64,000 bases of DNA from Callipepla californica brunnescens (taxonomy: Eukaryota; Chordata; Aves; Galliformes; Odontophoridae): NCBI GenBank assembly GCA_023055505.1, contig JALIRH010000117.1:806001-870000 (forward strand), written 5' to 3'. The first letter of the stretch is position 1. Each line of letters starts with the position of its first letter. The position numbers and the translations under genes were made by a program. Of the stretch, positions 42,910 through 54,246 are shown piece by piece. The notes under the pieces are model-generated. The model was not told where the DNA came from. It saw nothing but the letters and a program-made list of their open reading frames with translations, and did no database searches.

Positions 42910-45900
42910 CCACAAAGGAGATGAGGAACTTGTGTGACATTATAAGTTCTTATGCCTTTTTCCAGGTTACACTGTCAAGCAGGCAAGTTTGATATCTGTG
43001 GGCAATGCAGAATTCCATTCCTGGGCATTTCGCAACTTTGGTGGAAAAATTTATTTTGGTGATAAAAGTTTGTGGTTGGAAGTAACATTAAACTTGTCAT
43101 TCAAAGCAGCCTTTGCTGGAACAGAGGCATGTCCCCCTTGCTGTTTTTTCCCCAAGAGTGTACCTCCTAAGGCTTAAAAATACAATTATTTTTATAATAG
43201 AGACTGGTGGGTTGCTAAAGTCTGAGAGCACAGTAAAAGTATTACTGGGTTTTGTGTGAATTTAGAATACGTTGAAAACTGGACCCAGTAACATAATTTG
43301 TAACATAGAATGTCTGGATTAATTCCTTTTCTTGATAATGTTCATTTTTACAAATTTTCTCATTAATTACTAATCCTTAAACACCAAGGTAAACTGAAAT
43401 AAGACTAAATGGGAAACTAATTTGTCTTTGTGTGACATTTTGCATGTGAGATACCACTTTGGCATTTCAAAACTGACTCAGCATCCTTTGATAAACTAAA
43501 TGAGAAGCAAATGAAAGCATCTACCTGTCCATTTGAACATCTTCTGTTAAGTCATTGACAGTGATGTAAAATAATTCATTGACCTATTCACTAAGAACAA
43601 ACAGAACGTGCTTAAATTCTGGAGGAGAGTTCACAAGTAACTCGTAAGAAAGTGTTGAATTATCTGACACAAAGATACATGATGACTGTAAAATAATGTC
43701 AGAGGGAGAGATTAATGAAGCAGATGGTTGTGTTATGAATTAATTGAATGTCAGGATACAGTCCGGAGTGGTGGGAGAGCTGTGCCAAATGCAGTTTACA
43801 AATGTCTCAATCAGTTGGGCTCTGTGGAGAGCAATGGGCTGAGCTGACTTAAGAGTGCCTGATGGCTGCCTTGTAAATAGTGCGTGTCGAATCCAGAGGG
43901 GCTGGAGAGTGGATGATGTTGGTGTGAGATGCTGTGCTGCCTTCAAAATACCTATAGCTGTTGGTGCTGTGCTGGCAGAGAGGATGTGCATTGACATCTT
44001 GTCAGAGGAGGCAATTATCTGGAGAAGTCAGTTTGGAAAGAATGGGTATTTGAACCTCAGACAAGCTTGCTGTAATACTCTTGCAGAGTCAAAGTACTCT
44101 GCAAATCTGAGTCCCTGTGCTACTGCTAGGTTCTCAGCTGTCACCAGATCATTTTGTGTATCCAATATGCTTTATTTTATGTGACTGCTCAGTATATATG
44201 CCCTTGGTTCATGCTGTGGTACTGATGGAACAACCTTGGGATGATGTGTGCTTCTTCCTTGATTCCTCCCCAGCCCAAACACACATCAAAACAGCGTGGG
44301 ATGTGTGTATGCCTTAAACCATTGATTTTTATTTATCAAAATGTAAAACTTGGTGGCAGAAAACGCACAAAAACTTTGAGTGGGGCATTGTCTTACCCCA
44401 TGTTGGGTATTTGGCAACCTCAAAGTGACTGATCTCAACTGCTTTCAGATCTGCTTGCCGTCAAACGATCTCCTCTAGGTCCTGTGCAACCAATATTATC
44501 ACTAGAGCAAGAGCAATAAACTTCTGTCTTCTGTGGTTATAGACATCCCAAATCCTACTCAAAGGCAAGCTCAAACTGTTTCCCAAATCACTGTTTTTCG
44601 CTCATAGTTGCTGAAGTGAAAAGAAAATCTTGATGTTGCTGGTGGATTACTTTTGAAGAAACCTGCATTATAGTAATTTATTTCATTTATCATCACTCTT
44701 CAAAGTTCTTGTGCTCAGGAAATACTGTTGAGGGTTAAGACCCTTTCTCGGTGCACTCCTTTAAGAAACTTTTTGGGAGGCAACATATTTCTGCATATTT
44801 CCTATTCTTCTTGAACTTGCAAGATTTGTAGTTTTTTTGTGCTATCACGCTGTAGTAATTTCACTTCAGAGAAGTGTCATGATCAGGCACATGGGGAAGC
44901 AGGACTCTTGAAACATATTGAAAATATAAGCAAACCATTCTTTCCCTCTGAAGAACTTGTAAATTTCAGTCTGGGTCTTGAGAAAAGCCACACAAAAGGC
45001 TTTTTTTTTTTTTTTTTTTTTTTAATTTTAATGAGGCTGGTTTTAAAGTTGTTTTCCTTAAATAAAGAAAGAAAAGTAATAAAAAAAATCTCTCTTTACA
45101 AGTGGTTTAATCCCACTGCTAGGGAGGATATAATCCAGATGACTCTCTCAGGGGATACAAGGACTTTTGCCAGTGTGCCTGTGTTGCTGTGTAAGATTCC
45201 ACTAGGCAACCTTACTAGCTGGGAGAAAGCACATCGCTGTATCACTATTACTTTTACTTCCCTCTTTCTGCCCTCATTCAATTTTTGTAAATCTTCTGAG
45301 AAACAAAGAGGCAGCAAGCTGTCAAGTAAATGTCTGGGAAGGAATTCCTGATCAGCTTTAAAAGGTAGCTGTGCAAGCTTTTGATAAAGCTGTTAAATTA
45401 AAGTTGACATTATGCAGCTTGTTTTGATGTAGAAATGTAATGATACAGTGATAGATTACTACAGCGTATCTTAAACAGTAAAGTTACTAGAATTCCAAAA
45501 ATTTTAATTTGGAGAAATCAAAGTAAACTGAAGGCAGTGTAATAAAGTTTGTGAATAGCCAATTTAATCTCCTCATGTGTTACTACTTTTTTTGTAATTA
45601 CTTTCCACAGCTTTTATATTTTTTTAGCTTGATTAGTTCTACACATTGTTCTAGTGGTTGGAGGGGGGACTTGTGGATTCTGAAAATTGTATCAGATGTT
45701 GTATCTTTTGAAAGTTCAGATTTCCTGTATCCCTTTTGTGGTTGCATGAGTTATTTAAAATACAGTGATTAGCATCACACCTATTGAACATAAAACACAG
45801 TTTGCTCACAAGGCATTTTCTTTGCTTATAGTTTATTTTTTCATTTTTTAAGCATTGCCAAATTTTAGTGACACCGTGGAAAATGCGTCCTGTTGGAGCT

Positions 45901-48900
45901 TACAGAAACTTCTTTGAGGTATAGGCACTAGCTGAGTTATTTGAGTAAATTGTCAATAAATGAATAATTAGTTCTAGTTGACTCCCGAAGCATTTTGATT
46001 CAGAACATCTTCGTAGTATGAAGTATGTGCAACAAAACCAAACCTCTTTTGGCATTTGGCTAAAAGGATGTAACTGTTTTGTTTCCTATAGGGATGCACA
46101 ATTAATATAAAAGCTGACATACCATTGCAGCTTCAGAGTCTGGTCCAGTGTGAACAGTAATTTTTATTCCAAGAACAGATCTTTGTGGATATTTTCTGTA
46201 CCTCTGTGCAGACTGTGTGTTAAATCTTTAGATCTTACTTCATTCATCTTCATTGTAGTGTTTACTTTCTCAGGTTTTGAAGCACTCTTTCCTGGAAGCT
46301 AGTCTGTTGACTGGCAATTCATGAAGATAGAGTTCAAATGAATGAGTGCTCATAATTTTGTCCTTTGAGAAATCAGAGGTAAGATTAGCACAGGTGCATA
46401 GCCCATCTCGGTACAGCTAGGCATTATATGAGGCATAGCAAACAGTTTTGGGGTCCCTCTTAGCAGAGGTCTCATAGAATAATTGGAAGAGTACAGATAG
46501 ATATCTAATTTCATCCTGGTAGTAACTTGAAACAGTTCATGGGCTGTTTTAGAAACATTTTTTGTTCTGTTGGAGCTGAGTTTCAAATAGTAATGCTGAG
46601 CCATGAGTGCAGATAGAAAAATTCCCCCGGATTTGAAGTGTATTTGACCAGTCTGAGTATCATTGCAACAATGAAATTCATTAGATAACAGAATAATTAG
46701 TGGGAAAGGATCTTTAAAATATTAATGCCAGAGTTGTTCCCTTCTGAACATCTGTCTATTCACACAGCGTAGGCAGTGCTTCACTAAAAAGAAAATAATG
46801 GGAAAGTCCGCTCTTTCTCACAACTGTGGTACAAAGCTCTACTGCCTTTGTGCTCATACATTCTTTTTCACTTAGAAGCAAACTTGGAGAAGATCAGAAA
46901 ACTGTTTAAATAACCACTTCCTGGCATGTCCTTGAGTTGCTGATAGCTTAAAGGATAATTTTTTTGTTTTTTTCTTTAAGTGAGAGTACTCTGTTCTCGA
47001 TCGTGGCTTGTGTGGGACTGTTTGTGGCTAATTAGTATGTATAAACTGTAAGTAAAAATCTTAATGATTTGTGTATGTACGAAACTATGACCAAATGTTT
47101 TTTCTACTGCTGTGGAAAACTGTCACACAGAAGCATTTAGGAACGGTCACCTGACTTAGAAAGTGGTTTTAGATTGTCCTAGTCTCTTATTCTGCCTTCA
47201 TTAATGATTAATACCAGACTAAGAGAAAGATGCATAAAACTCTACTGTACATTAAATTAATAGGGTATGAATGCCCTCATCTTCATGTTGTCTTTGTTTC
47301 CGTACTGCTCAGAAGCTGGGTACTACTAATTCTGTCGTTCAACTGTTATTTTGAACATTGTATCATATTTCCTTTTTTTTTCTCTTTTAACATAAACTTA
47401 CAACCTTTCCTTATTCTCTGTTTAAGCAGAAGTTCCCCATTCCTGTAATAGCTGGAAGCCCTTTCCTCAAAACCTGTTCTAGATACGTAACTTTATTTTG
47501 AAATGTATTTTGTTCTAGGATGTGTCACTGTTTTGTTGAGAAAAATTAAACTTGTCTCAAGGGTTAAAACTAGGGGGGATTGAACATTAAAGGAAAACTG
47601 CTGGCAGCACTTTAGCTGTAGTGTTAAAGTCAGAGTACAAGCTGATAAAATGACTATTTTTTCACCTCTCTGGATGAACAGTGAGAAAGTACTATACCTA
47701 CAGCATTTGTAGCCACACCTGAGCTGACTTAAATTATTCCTCTGCAGTACTAAAGGTATATCCAAACTGCAGGTGGTTCATTGAAGTACCTTCAAATTAC
47801 TGTGAAGCACTGTGTACTTGGCTGGTTTTATTCAGGTAGGACAGACACGGTGTGCCAATGCTTCTCACTTCCATCCGAAGGAGTCCAAGCACTTGGACCA
47901 GACCTTAGGCCTACATCAGCAAAATGTAAAATCAATATCCTTTCCTTGCAAATGATACTTGTGTCATTAAAACTACTTTAAAAAAAAAAAATGCCATTCC
48001 TTAGCTGGCATTTCTGTTGCTAGTTCCTCAGAGTCCCTGACTGTTGTGGCACATCAGCTTTCAGGCCTTCAAAACATTCTAGCAAAACTGGTTCTTAGCA
48101 TGGTTAACAGGTAACAGGGGAAGACCAGAGAGTCATTCCCTGTAAAGAAAGAACGTCTGGCTACCAATTTTCAACAGTCCATCTGACAGTGAAACAGGAA
48201 GAGACTATAGTGAAATCAGGGAGTCCTAGGATAGGAGAGAATGACAAATGTTAAAAATAATTAAAAAAATATATATATATATTTTCCATTGTATTTCTTC
48301 AGCTTCTTGTTTATTCGTTCATTTTCTTACTAAAACTGGAATAGGGTAGTGATAGAGACGTGTGTTCTCTGAGAACTGCGCCTGGAACAGCACAAGATTT
48401 GAATGACAGATAAGGCAAACTTGATTGATCCAGGAACTTGTTAACATCATGCTGTATTTCAGTATTTCATGTGGCTGTAACCACAGCAGTGGAGAAGAGG
48501 AGAAAACGGAGAATCATGACTATGTTCAGCAGACTGAGGATGGGGTGGGAAGAAAGCTGCCGGTGAAATTGCATTGGTATTTATTTATTTATTTTTACTG
48601 TATTTGTGCATTGGCCAGGATCCCTGATGGAAATTCTTCACACTGGAAATATGTTTCTTGGGAGAATGTGTCGTTACTTTTTTCCATTTTGATGGAAGGG
48701 GGAAAAAAAAAGTAATGATGTGAAGTGGAAAATATAGAGTAAAATTAATTTAAATATTGGCCCTGTGTAATGCAATAGAGAACAGGTTTTGCTGTGTGGT
48801 GGTGGTATTCACTAAAGACTGTAAGTAAAGATCTGAGGACATTTTTCTGTAACAGGTAGGTTTTTTTTTTTTTTTTTTTTTGCTAGGAAACACTGCAATC

Positions 48901-48910
48901 CCTACATTAC

Positions 48911-49223
48911 TGCAAGTCAGCTGATCAAGAAGCTCTCCAACTCGGGTTGGAGTTTTATAAAGCAAGCATTCTTTAATATCAGTGCTGGATGCATGGGGGA
49001 TACTGTCTTCCTATCATGTGTGCGCTCCGCAAAAGAAGGTCTTCAGTTTATATACATTCAGAGGTCTTCCTGGAAGTACATACATCTTCCCTATGAAGAC
49101 TCATGGAGCCAAGTCTCGGGAACCTCCCTTATCTTTTCAATACAAAGGCCCAGGCCCTTTCCATTATCTAAAAAAACTGCAAGGTTATCCATCAGTGGTC
49201 TTATCAAGCTGTGACTTCTATCA
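48911..49223 (-). repeat. ERV 3' LTR
   Basis: About 313 bp, aligned with the 5' LTR. The high edge ends ctatCA at 49223, directly next to the polypurine tract. The low edge is less certain, and TG at 48911 fits the alignment. On the - strand it has an intact TATATAAA at 49054-49047 and ATTAAA at 48977-48972. The T21 run at 48861-48881 just outside is probably a separate expansion. Confidence 0.83.
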
Positions 49224-49241
49224 ATTCCCCCTCCCCTTTTT
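49224..49241 (-). other. ERV polypurine tract
   Basis: On the - strand it reads AAAAAGGGGAGGGGGAAT, immediately before the 3' LTR. This is the expected place and composition for the plus-strand primer of reverse transcription. Confidence 0.85.
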
Positions 49242-49259
49242 GAAGGTTTGTAGCTAATG

Positions 49260-50110
49260 TGTTATAACCCAAATCATACCGATTTATTGCATCACCAGTA
49301 ACAGTCATAATAATAATAGCAACACTTTATCTTTGTACGCACAATTATACACACAGCAAGAACGAACTATTATCAAAAACAGTGTCCTCAACCAAGACCA
49401 ATAAGGCAACTGTAAGGTCAACTTATCCCAGGCCTCCTGAAAATCCTACGAAGTATCATGTATCTTCTTCTATCTTCTCTGATTCATGTACATGACAGCA
49501 TGAAGTATTAATAAGTGCACATATGCCACCTTGGCTAGCCAGTAACAAATCCCGGGCTGTTCCAATTTTAGTTTGCAGTCTTGTTATGCTTTACTGGTGG
49601 CTTTGGAGAGTATCTCTAAGGATGCAGACTAGTTACTGGTCTTTCCAATACCCTGACTCCCTGCATAGGGAAGAAGGGGGGAACAAAAGAATGGCTTCTC
49701 GACTAGTGTATTGCTTCTCCTTCTCAGTCTTTCTAATACATTGTATCTAGGTAAATATATTCCAGTCATAGTGCTGTTGTCCCAAATTTGCATTGCTAAG
49801 AATATCTCCCATAGTGCACAGGGTAACTGGCACTGTTTGAAGGGCATTATTCTACTAGCAAACATACATTCATTTCCCTCACATAACCAGAATTTCCCTT
49901 CGTGCACCCTAAAACCAACTACAGTTTGTTCCTGGCATGGCATGTACAGTTGGGCCACTAGAATCAAAGGTGTCTTGTTTGATTAGGCCCCGTGTGAAAG
50001 TGCGAAGTGAAGTTATAAAATGATTAATTAGTTGCATTAGCTAGTTTCCCTCCTTCCCATCCTTCACAGGATTTGCCTACAGAGCAAATTCCTACCAACA
50101 CTCTTACTGT
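49260..50110 (-). pseudogene. ERV env remnant (SU end and TM)
   Basis: An open stretch at 49967-49629 on the - strand resembles the C-terminal part of a gamma-type surface subunit, with KFWLCEGNEC, a Cys-rich turn and an arginine-rich patch near the expected SU/TM junction. Further on, a TM-like stretch contains C-X6-CC at 49521-49495, a mark of gamma-type envelopes. The N-terminal SU, signal peptide and membrane anchor are not recognisable. Frames are broken between the two parts. It lies between pol and the polypurine tract, as expected for env. Confidence 0.65.
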
Positions 50111-50115
50111 ATACA

Positions 50116-52705
50116 TTATGCTTGCAACAGCAAGGTAGTCTGTTCAATTTTCCATGTGGAAGGTGCCTTCCTAATCCCAGAACAATTAACTCGGGGTTCT
50201 TTTCCCTCCAGTTTCACTGCAGCGTGGGAGGTCAGTAGAACTTGTAATGATCCCTTCCACTTTTCCTGCTTCATAAGTGCTTCACAAGTCCGGGATTTGA
50301 CGTACACTCAGTTTCCTAGTCAGAATGGATGTGATGTGGAATCAAGACTCGAGAGATCTTAATACCATGTATTTGTTTATCTTCTGCAAGACTTTCCCCA
50401 GAGCAATTAAAGAGTTTGTTGTACCATTTTCCCTTTGTGTTATTAACATCTCTCCTGGTAATCCAGGAGTCTGATATGGTCATCTGTACCTACAAAATTT
50501 GGGCTTTTATCAGATGAGATTCCTATTGGCATTGCAAATCTTGCAATGATTTCTTTCAATAATGTTTTTACCACTTGTTTGGTTTTATCAGTGTGGCACA
50601 GGAAGACTTCAGGCCCGCTGGCAAAAATGTCCACTAGGACTAACATATTTCAATTCTCTAGTCCTAGGTAATTCAGTAAAATCAATCTGCCAATATTCTC
50701 CAGATGCATATTGTTCTGCTATTTTCACAAACTGAATTTTAGTCTGCATCTTTGGGTTATTTTTACAATGTATTTCACACTTTCAGTAATTGACCAAACC
50801 ACCTCTGTCATATTTTGACTGATAAGACTTCTGCAGGTGTTTCAACGAATTTTCTGTTCCTCAGTGTACAGCATTGTGCTCTTCCCTCACTAGTCTGCTC
50901 AGAGAGAGTATGGTACTACCGCAAGGCCAGAAGGAGTAACTGCTTATCCTTCTCCCTGCCTTTCTGCTTTTAGCGCTGTTTCCAAAGTTAGTGACAGGTT
51001 TCCCTTGTAAAAGGGATCCTTCTCTCTGGTATTCTGGCTAACGCTTCAGTTTCTTTGCCTTATTCTGCAGCCCTTTTTGTGGCTATATTAGTCTGTTTGT
51101 TCCCCTGCTTTTAAGTGGCTGGTCCTTGTTGATGAGCTTCTGCAGCTTATCAGTGTCAGAGGTTGGGTGACCAGGGCAGGTTGGCAGCATTCACGTGATA
51201 AGCAGCGCGCATCTTCAGGCCTTCAAAAAGTTGTCCTATTGAATGGCTATCCTCTCAGAGGCCTCTCTTAAAGTTGCCTGACTGGTTTATGCTCTTGCTT
51301 GTTATCATAGTTGGCTTGTTAGAGATCTCTCACTTGCAAGACATCCTGTAGTCTTTTTGTTTTTCATTAGTTCCCTCTAGCCACGGCAGATGCCTTCTTT
51401 TTTGGGGGGGAAATTTATCAGCAAGAGGTATGTTTGAATAAAATACAGTGTGTTTTTCACGATGTCTCTATGATACTAAAGAAGATGAGAAACATCATGT
51501 TGACCACGTCCAGTGGGTATTAGTTGGGTCTTATTGAGTTTCTTCTGTTAGCAACACAGTTGCAGGCTGCTCTCAAACACCCAGGTCATCTCTGACACAT
51601 TCTGTGCAGTTGCTTAGAGAAATAGGCTACTGCCTGCTGTTTTCCTCCCAAGCATGGTGTGACGATCCCTAAAGCCACAGCCTGTTTCTCATAGTCCCAA
51701 AGCCAGGGCTCTCATTAATGTTCTTTTAAGTATGATGTAAGCATTTTGACTTTTCTTAGTCTTTTGCAGAGGTCATTTTTAACACTTTCAATAATTCATA
51801 TTCCATAAATGTCACCCATCCTATCATTCCTAAAATTATTCTCAGCTCATAGATATTTCAGGGTTCCAGAAGCTTGCAGATGACTTCTTTTCTGTCAGCA
51901 CTTAACCACCTCAGTCCTCATAGGATCTCAAAATCTAGAGAAGTTACAGCTGCTTGCGCAATATGAGCCTTTTTCTTCAACGCCCAGAATCCACTTGATC
52001 TGAGAAAACGCAATAAAATATTCATCTTGAGACTTTCCAGCTAGTAGTATGTATATCATTGCAACACAATTCCTTCTTTATCTTCCTGCCTCCATAATTC
52101 CAGCTCCTTAGATATGTGATTTTTTAAATCCTTGCAGCAGCACTGTGTTGATTTTTTTTTTTTTTTTTTCTCTTTCTGTTTTGGTTTGTTTGTTTCTTTC
52201 TTTCTTTTTGCTTTTTTTCTTTGTCCCCATCTCTGGATATTTCTGCTCAAATGCAAATAGCTCTTGACTTTCAAATTCACTGTCAGCCATCTCTGTTCTA
52301 CATTAACAGCACTTAGCAATATAAATTGCTCTTTACACTGCAGCCTTTTTAACAGGCAATATTTGAGGTGATGCATTTAGAATAAATTGTTTTAAGGATT
52401 TTTGTATGAGAGGTGCCAACTCCATCTTACCTTCTAATTTTATAGGATATTGTTTCAGCCTTACTGGTACCGATTCTAGCTTTAGATCTATCCTTACTGG
52501 CTCAGCTCTCTTTGATCTTCCAGGCACCTCCTGCTGCAGCTTTCACCTGGAGTGAAATTCCTTTCTTTACTGGCTTGGCTTCCTGTAACAATAATACTGT
52601 AGCTTGGACAAATTTAGATTCTGGTATCAATACTTCTACCACCCCATCTTTAAGTTTTACTTCCATGTCTAATTTTTCCAGCAAGTCTTCTGAGAACTGG
52701 TGCAA
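50116..52705 (-). pseudogene. ERV pol remnant (RT, RNase H, integrase)
   Basis: Read from high to low coordinates. At 52527-52333 is the gammaretroviral RT start, including VRLKQYPIKLEG, LAPLIQKSL and ILPVKK. At about 51120-51060 is the end of RNase H with a GNKQTN-like motif. At 50878-50765 is the integrase HHCC zinc finger (HNAVH and CEIHC in one frame). WQIDFTEL at 50692-50669 carries the first catalytic Asp, and SSD at about 50515-50505 the second. The last block, at 50307-50116 (KWKGSLQVLL, AVKLEG), is the integrase C-terminus. In-frame stops lie within the zinc-finger region and a frameshift sits near 50647. Much of the RT palm (51.2-52.3 kb) is unrecognisable. The gene is not functional. 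Confidence 0.85.
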
Positions 52706-52849
52706 ACCAGGGGAATCCTTCTTCCTGAGCCTAAATCTGCTCTGGGATTTAGGCCCCTCTAGTCCTTGCCAGTATTATATCCCAAGCAAAAATCTTTGCA
52801 GTGCCCCCACTTGGAGACTTGTAGTCTTATTAATCTTTTATTTTTCTTT

Positions 52850-52990
52850 ACTATCAAACAACACTTCCATAGTAGCTTCCATATCTTTCCAATGCAGATC
52901 TTGAGTTTTAATCATCATTTCAAAAGTGCTAGCTTCCCATACAAAATCACTTTGATAGCTGCCAGCAGCTACTTTCCTCTAGAAAAAGAG
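52850..52990 (-). pseudogene. ERV gag remnant (capsid-like)
   Basis: On the - strand a short stretch translates to a segment resembling the end of gammaretroviral capsid, with a phenylalanine-glutamate start, IKTQDLHWKDM, and a LFDS(K)E ending before a stop. The nucleocapsid zinc knuckle and matrix region are not recognisable, and 53.0-53.9 kb is too short to hold a full gag. This is recognition of a pattern without a search, so moderate confidence. Confidence 0.45.
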
Positions 52991-53575
52991 CATCTTAATG
53001 ACAACTTGACCATCATTTCCAATTACCTGCCTCAGTGGGACCTACAGCACAACCCTATGCCAGCTGCAAGCCCTCTCTGCCACTGACATTTTTGCTATAG
53101 TCACTCTTTCAGACTCATTATCTGACACCTCTACTGCACAGAGTCCGAGTCCATGATTCTGAGGCCCCTGCCTCCCTCTTGAGACTACTAGCATCTCAGT
53201 CCAGTACTACCTACTGAACAACACGTCATTAACTCTCTTCCTTTCTCTCCTTATCTGTTACCACATACAGTTCATCACCTTCTGGGTCCTAGCATATCCA
53301 ACCAATTCTTTTCACAATTGCAAATCTTCCACTGCCTCTGGATCCTAGCCCCCATCATACTTTAGTCACCTTTCCATGCAACCCCACCAGAGCAGCTAAT
53401 TTTTTCTAGTGACTTAAAACACAGCTCAGAAGTGACTTTTTCAAAATTCCATCACCACTAGATGATCCAGTGCCCATTTTAACAGTGCACATGGATGAGT
53501 TCTTTATACAGTAACACAAATAAACTATCAGACAAAAATGGTACAAACAAATAAGTAACAAACAAGCTCATCTAT

Positions 53576-53624
53576 TGGTAATTATGGTGGTTATATTATA
53601 TGGTGGTAATTACGGTGGTTATAT
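53576..53624. repeat. Two-copy 28-bp-period repeat in ERV leader/gag region
   Basis: TGGTAATTATGGTGGTTATAT at 53576-53596 recurs at 53604-53624 with a single T-to-C change. Local tandem duplication. Confidence 0.85.
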
Positions 53625-53648
53625 ATAACTCCTTTGATCTACTGTTCA

Positions 53649-53788
53649 CAACTTATGTTATATCTGACAGGCAAGCAACCAAAGTACAGGGGGACCCTAA
53701 CCTCCATGGGGAACTTTAACCCCTTACCTGGGTTTTTAAGTGCTGTGTTGTGCAACTTTCATTACATCTGACGGGCAGATAACCAAAG
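53649..53788 (-). repeat. Imperfect duplication in ERV leader
   Basis: A 36-bp block at 53649-53684 recurs at 53753-53788, sharing caactt, atctgac, ggca and aaccaaag. The offset is 104 bp, suggesting an old tandem duplication of the leader between primer site and gag. Confidence 0.75.
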
Positions 53789-53920
53789 AAATCCAAAGTG
53801 CAAAACTAGTCAGCCATCTTTGCTACAGGGCTCTTCAGTCTGGGAATCAGAGTCCTCTTGAGAATACCTTGGTGCCAACTGAAATTCTGTGATCTCAGAA
53901 ACTGTTGAGGCACAGGAGCT

Positions 53921-53938
53921 GTCCCATCTGGGGTGCCA
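53921..53938 (-). other. ERV primer-binding-site candidate
   Basis: The - strand reads TGGCACCCCAGATGGGAC, three bases after the 5' LTR end. It starts with TGG, the complement of the CCA end of tRNAs, as expected for a retroviral primer site. I could not assign it to a specific tRNA by memory, and mutations may have changed it. Confidence 0.6.
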
Positions 53939-53941
53939 AAT

Positions 53942-54246
53942 TGTTATAATAAAGCAGTCAATGAAGAAACTCTCCAAGACTCAAGTTGGAGTGGTAGAAA
54001 GTAAGTGTTCTTTAATATCATTGCTGAATGCATGGAAGATAATCTCTTCCTGTCACACATACCTTGCACTGAAAGATCTTCAGTTTATGTACATTTGGAG
54101 GTCTTCCCAGGGGTATATACATATTCCATACAAAGACTTATGGAACCCTCCATATCTATTCAGTACAAAGACACAGACCCTTCCCATCATCTAAACAAAC
54201 TGCAAGTTTAACCATTAAGGGTTTTATCAAACTGCAACGTGTATCA
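53942..54246 (-). repeat. ERV 5' LTR
   Basis: About 305 bp, bounded by TG...CA on either strand (tgttataata on the + strand at its low edge, gtgtatca at its high edge). It aligns along its length to the LTR at 48911-49223 (shared blocks include ttctttaatatca, tcttcagtttat and tgcaagtt). On the - strand it carries TACATAAA at 54091-54084, a mutated TATA box, and ATTAAA at 54016-54011 about 70 bases further. The primer-site candidate follows three bases after its end, which makes it the 5' LTR. Confidence 0.88.

Larger units (their letters stand above)
35601..48910. other. Intergenic DNA; no gene seen
   Basis: Thirteen kilobases with no supportable gene. It holds AT microsatellites (38230-38250, 42296-42325, 48268-48284), T27 at 42883-42909, T23 at 45001-45023, T21 at 48861-48881, and a perfect 11-bp-arm hairpin at 39983-40010. 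The longest open frame (44839-45351) spans the T23 run and looks accidental. Confidence 0.6.
48911..54246 (-). mobile_element. Decayed gammaretrovirus-like endogenous retrovirus, minus strand
   Basis: An element of about 5.3 kb between two related LTRs (48911-49223 and 53942-54246). In its own direction (high to low coordinates) the order is 5' LTR, primer-binding-site candidate, leader with duplications, capsid-like gag scrap, RT start, RNase H end, integrase, env SU and TM remnants, polypurine tract, 3' LTR. This is the canonical simple retrovirus order. Peptide signatures in pol and the CX6CC motif in env point to a gamma-like (class I) lineage. The LTRs differ at roughly a fifth of positions by eye, so the insertion is old. 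It is short for a full provirus (about 8 kb), with most loss in gag. Stops and frameshifts break every gene, so it is not functional. No clear target-site duplication was found. Confidence 0.9.

Noticed and set aside
43855..44184. 109-codon + strand frame with a - strand frame opposite (43740-43997)
   Set aside because: Open on both strands in a mildly GC-richer patch. No domain, splice site or family resemblance.
44839..45351. Longest open frame in the window (170 codons, + strand)
   Set aside because: It crosses a T23 run coding a Phe string, has no recognisable domain, and both strands are open over parts of it. Most likely chance.
48982..49257. Overlapping + strand frames of 73 and 91 codons, and similar ones at 53889-54211
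   Set aside because: They lie antisense within the two ERV LTRs. Their similarity to each other reflects the LTR pair and not a gene family.
52512..53086. Overlapping + strand frames of 106 and 130 codons
   Set aside because: They are antisense shadows of the decayed ERV gag-pol region on the - strand.
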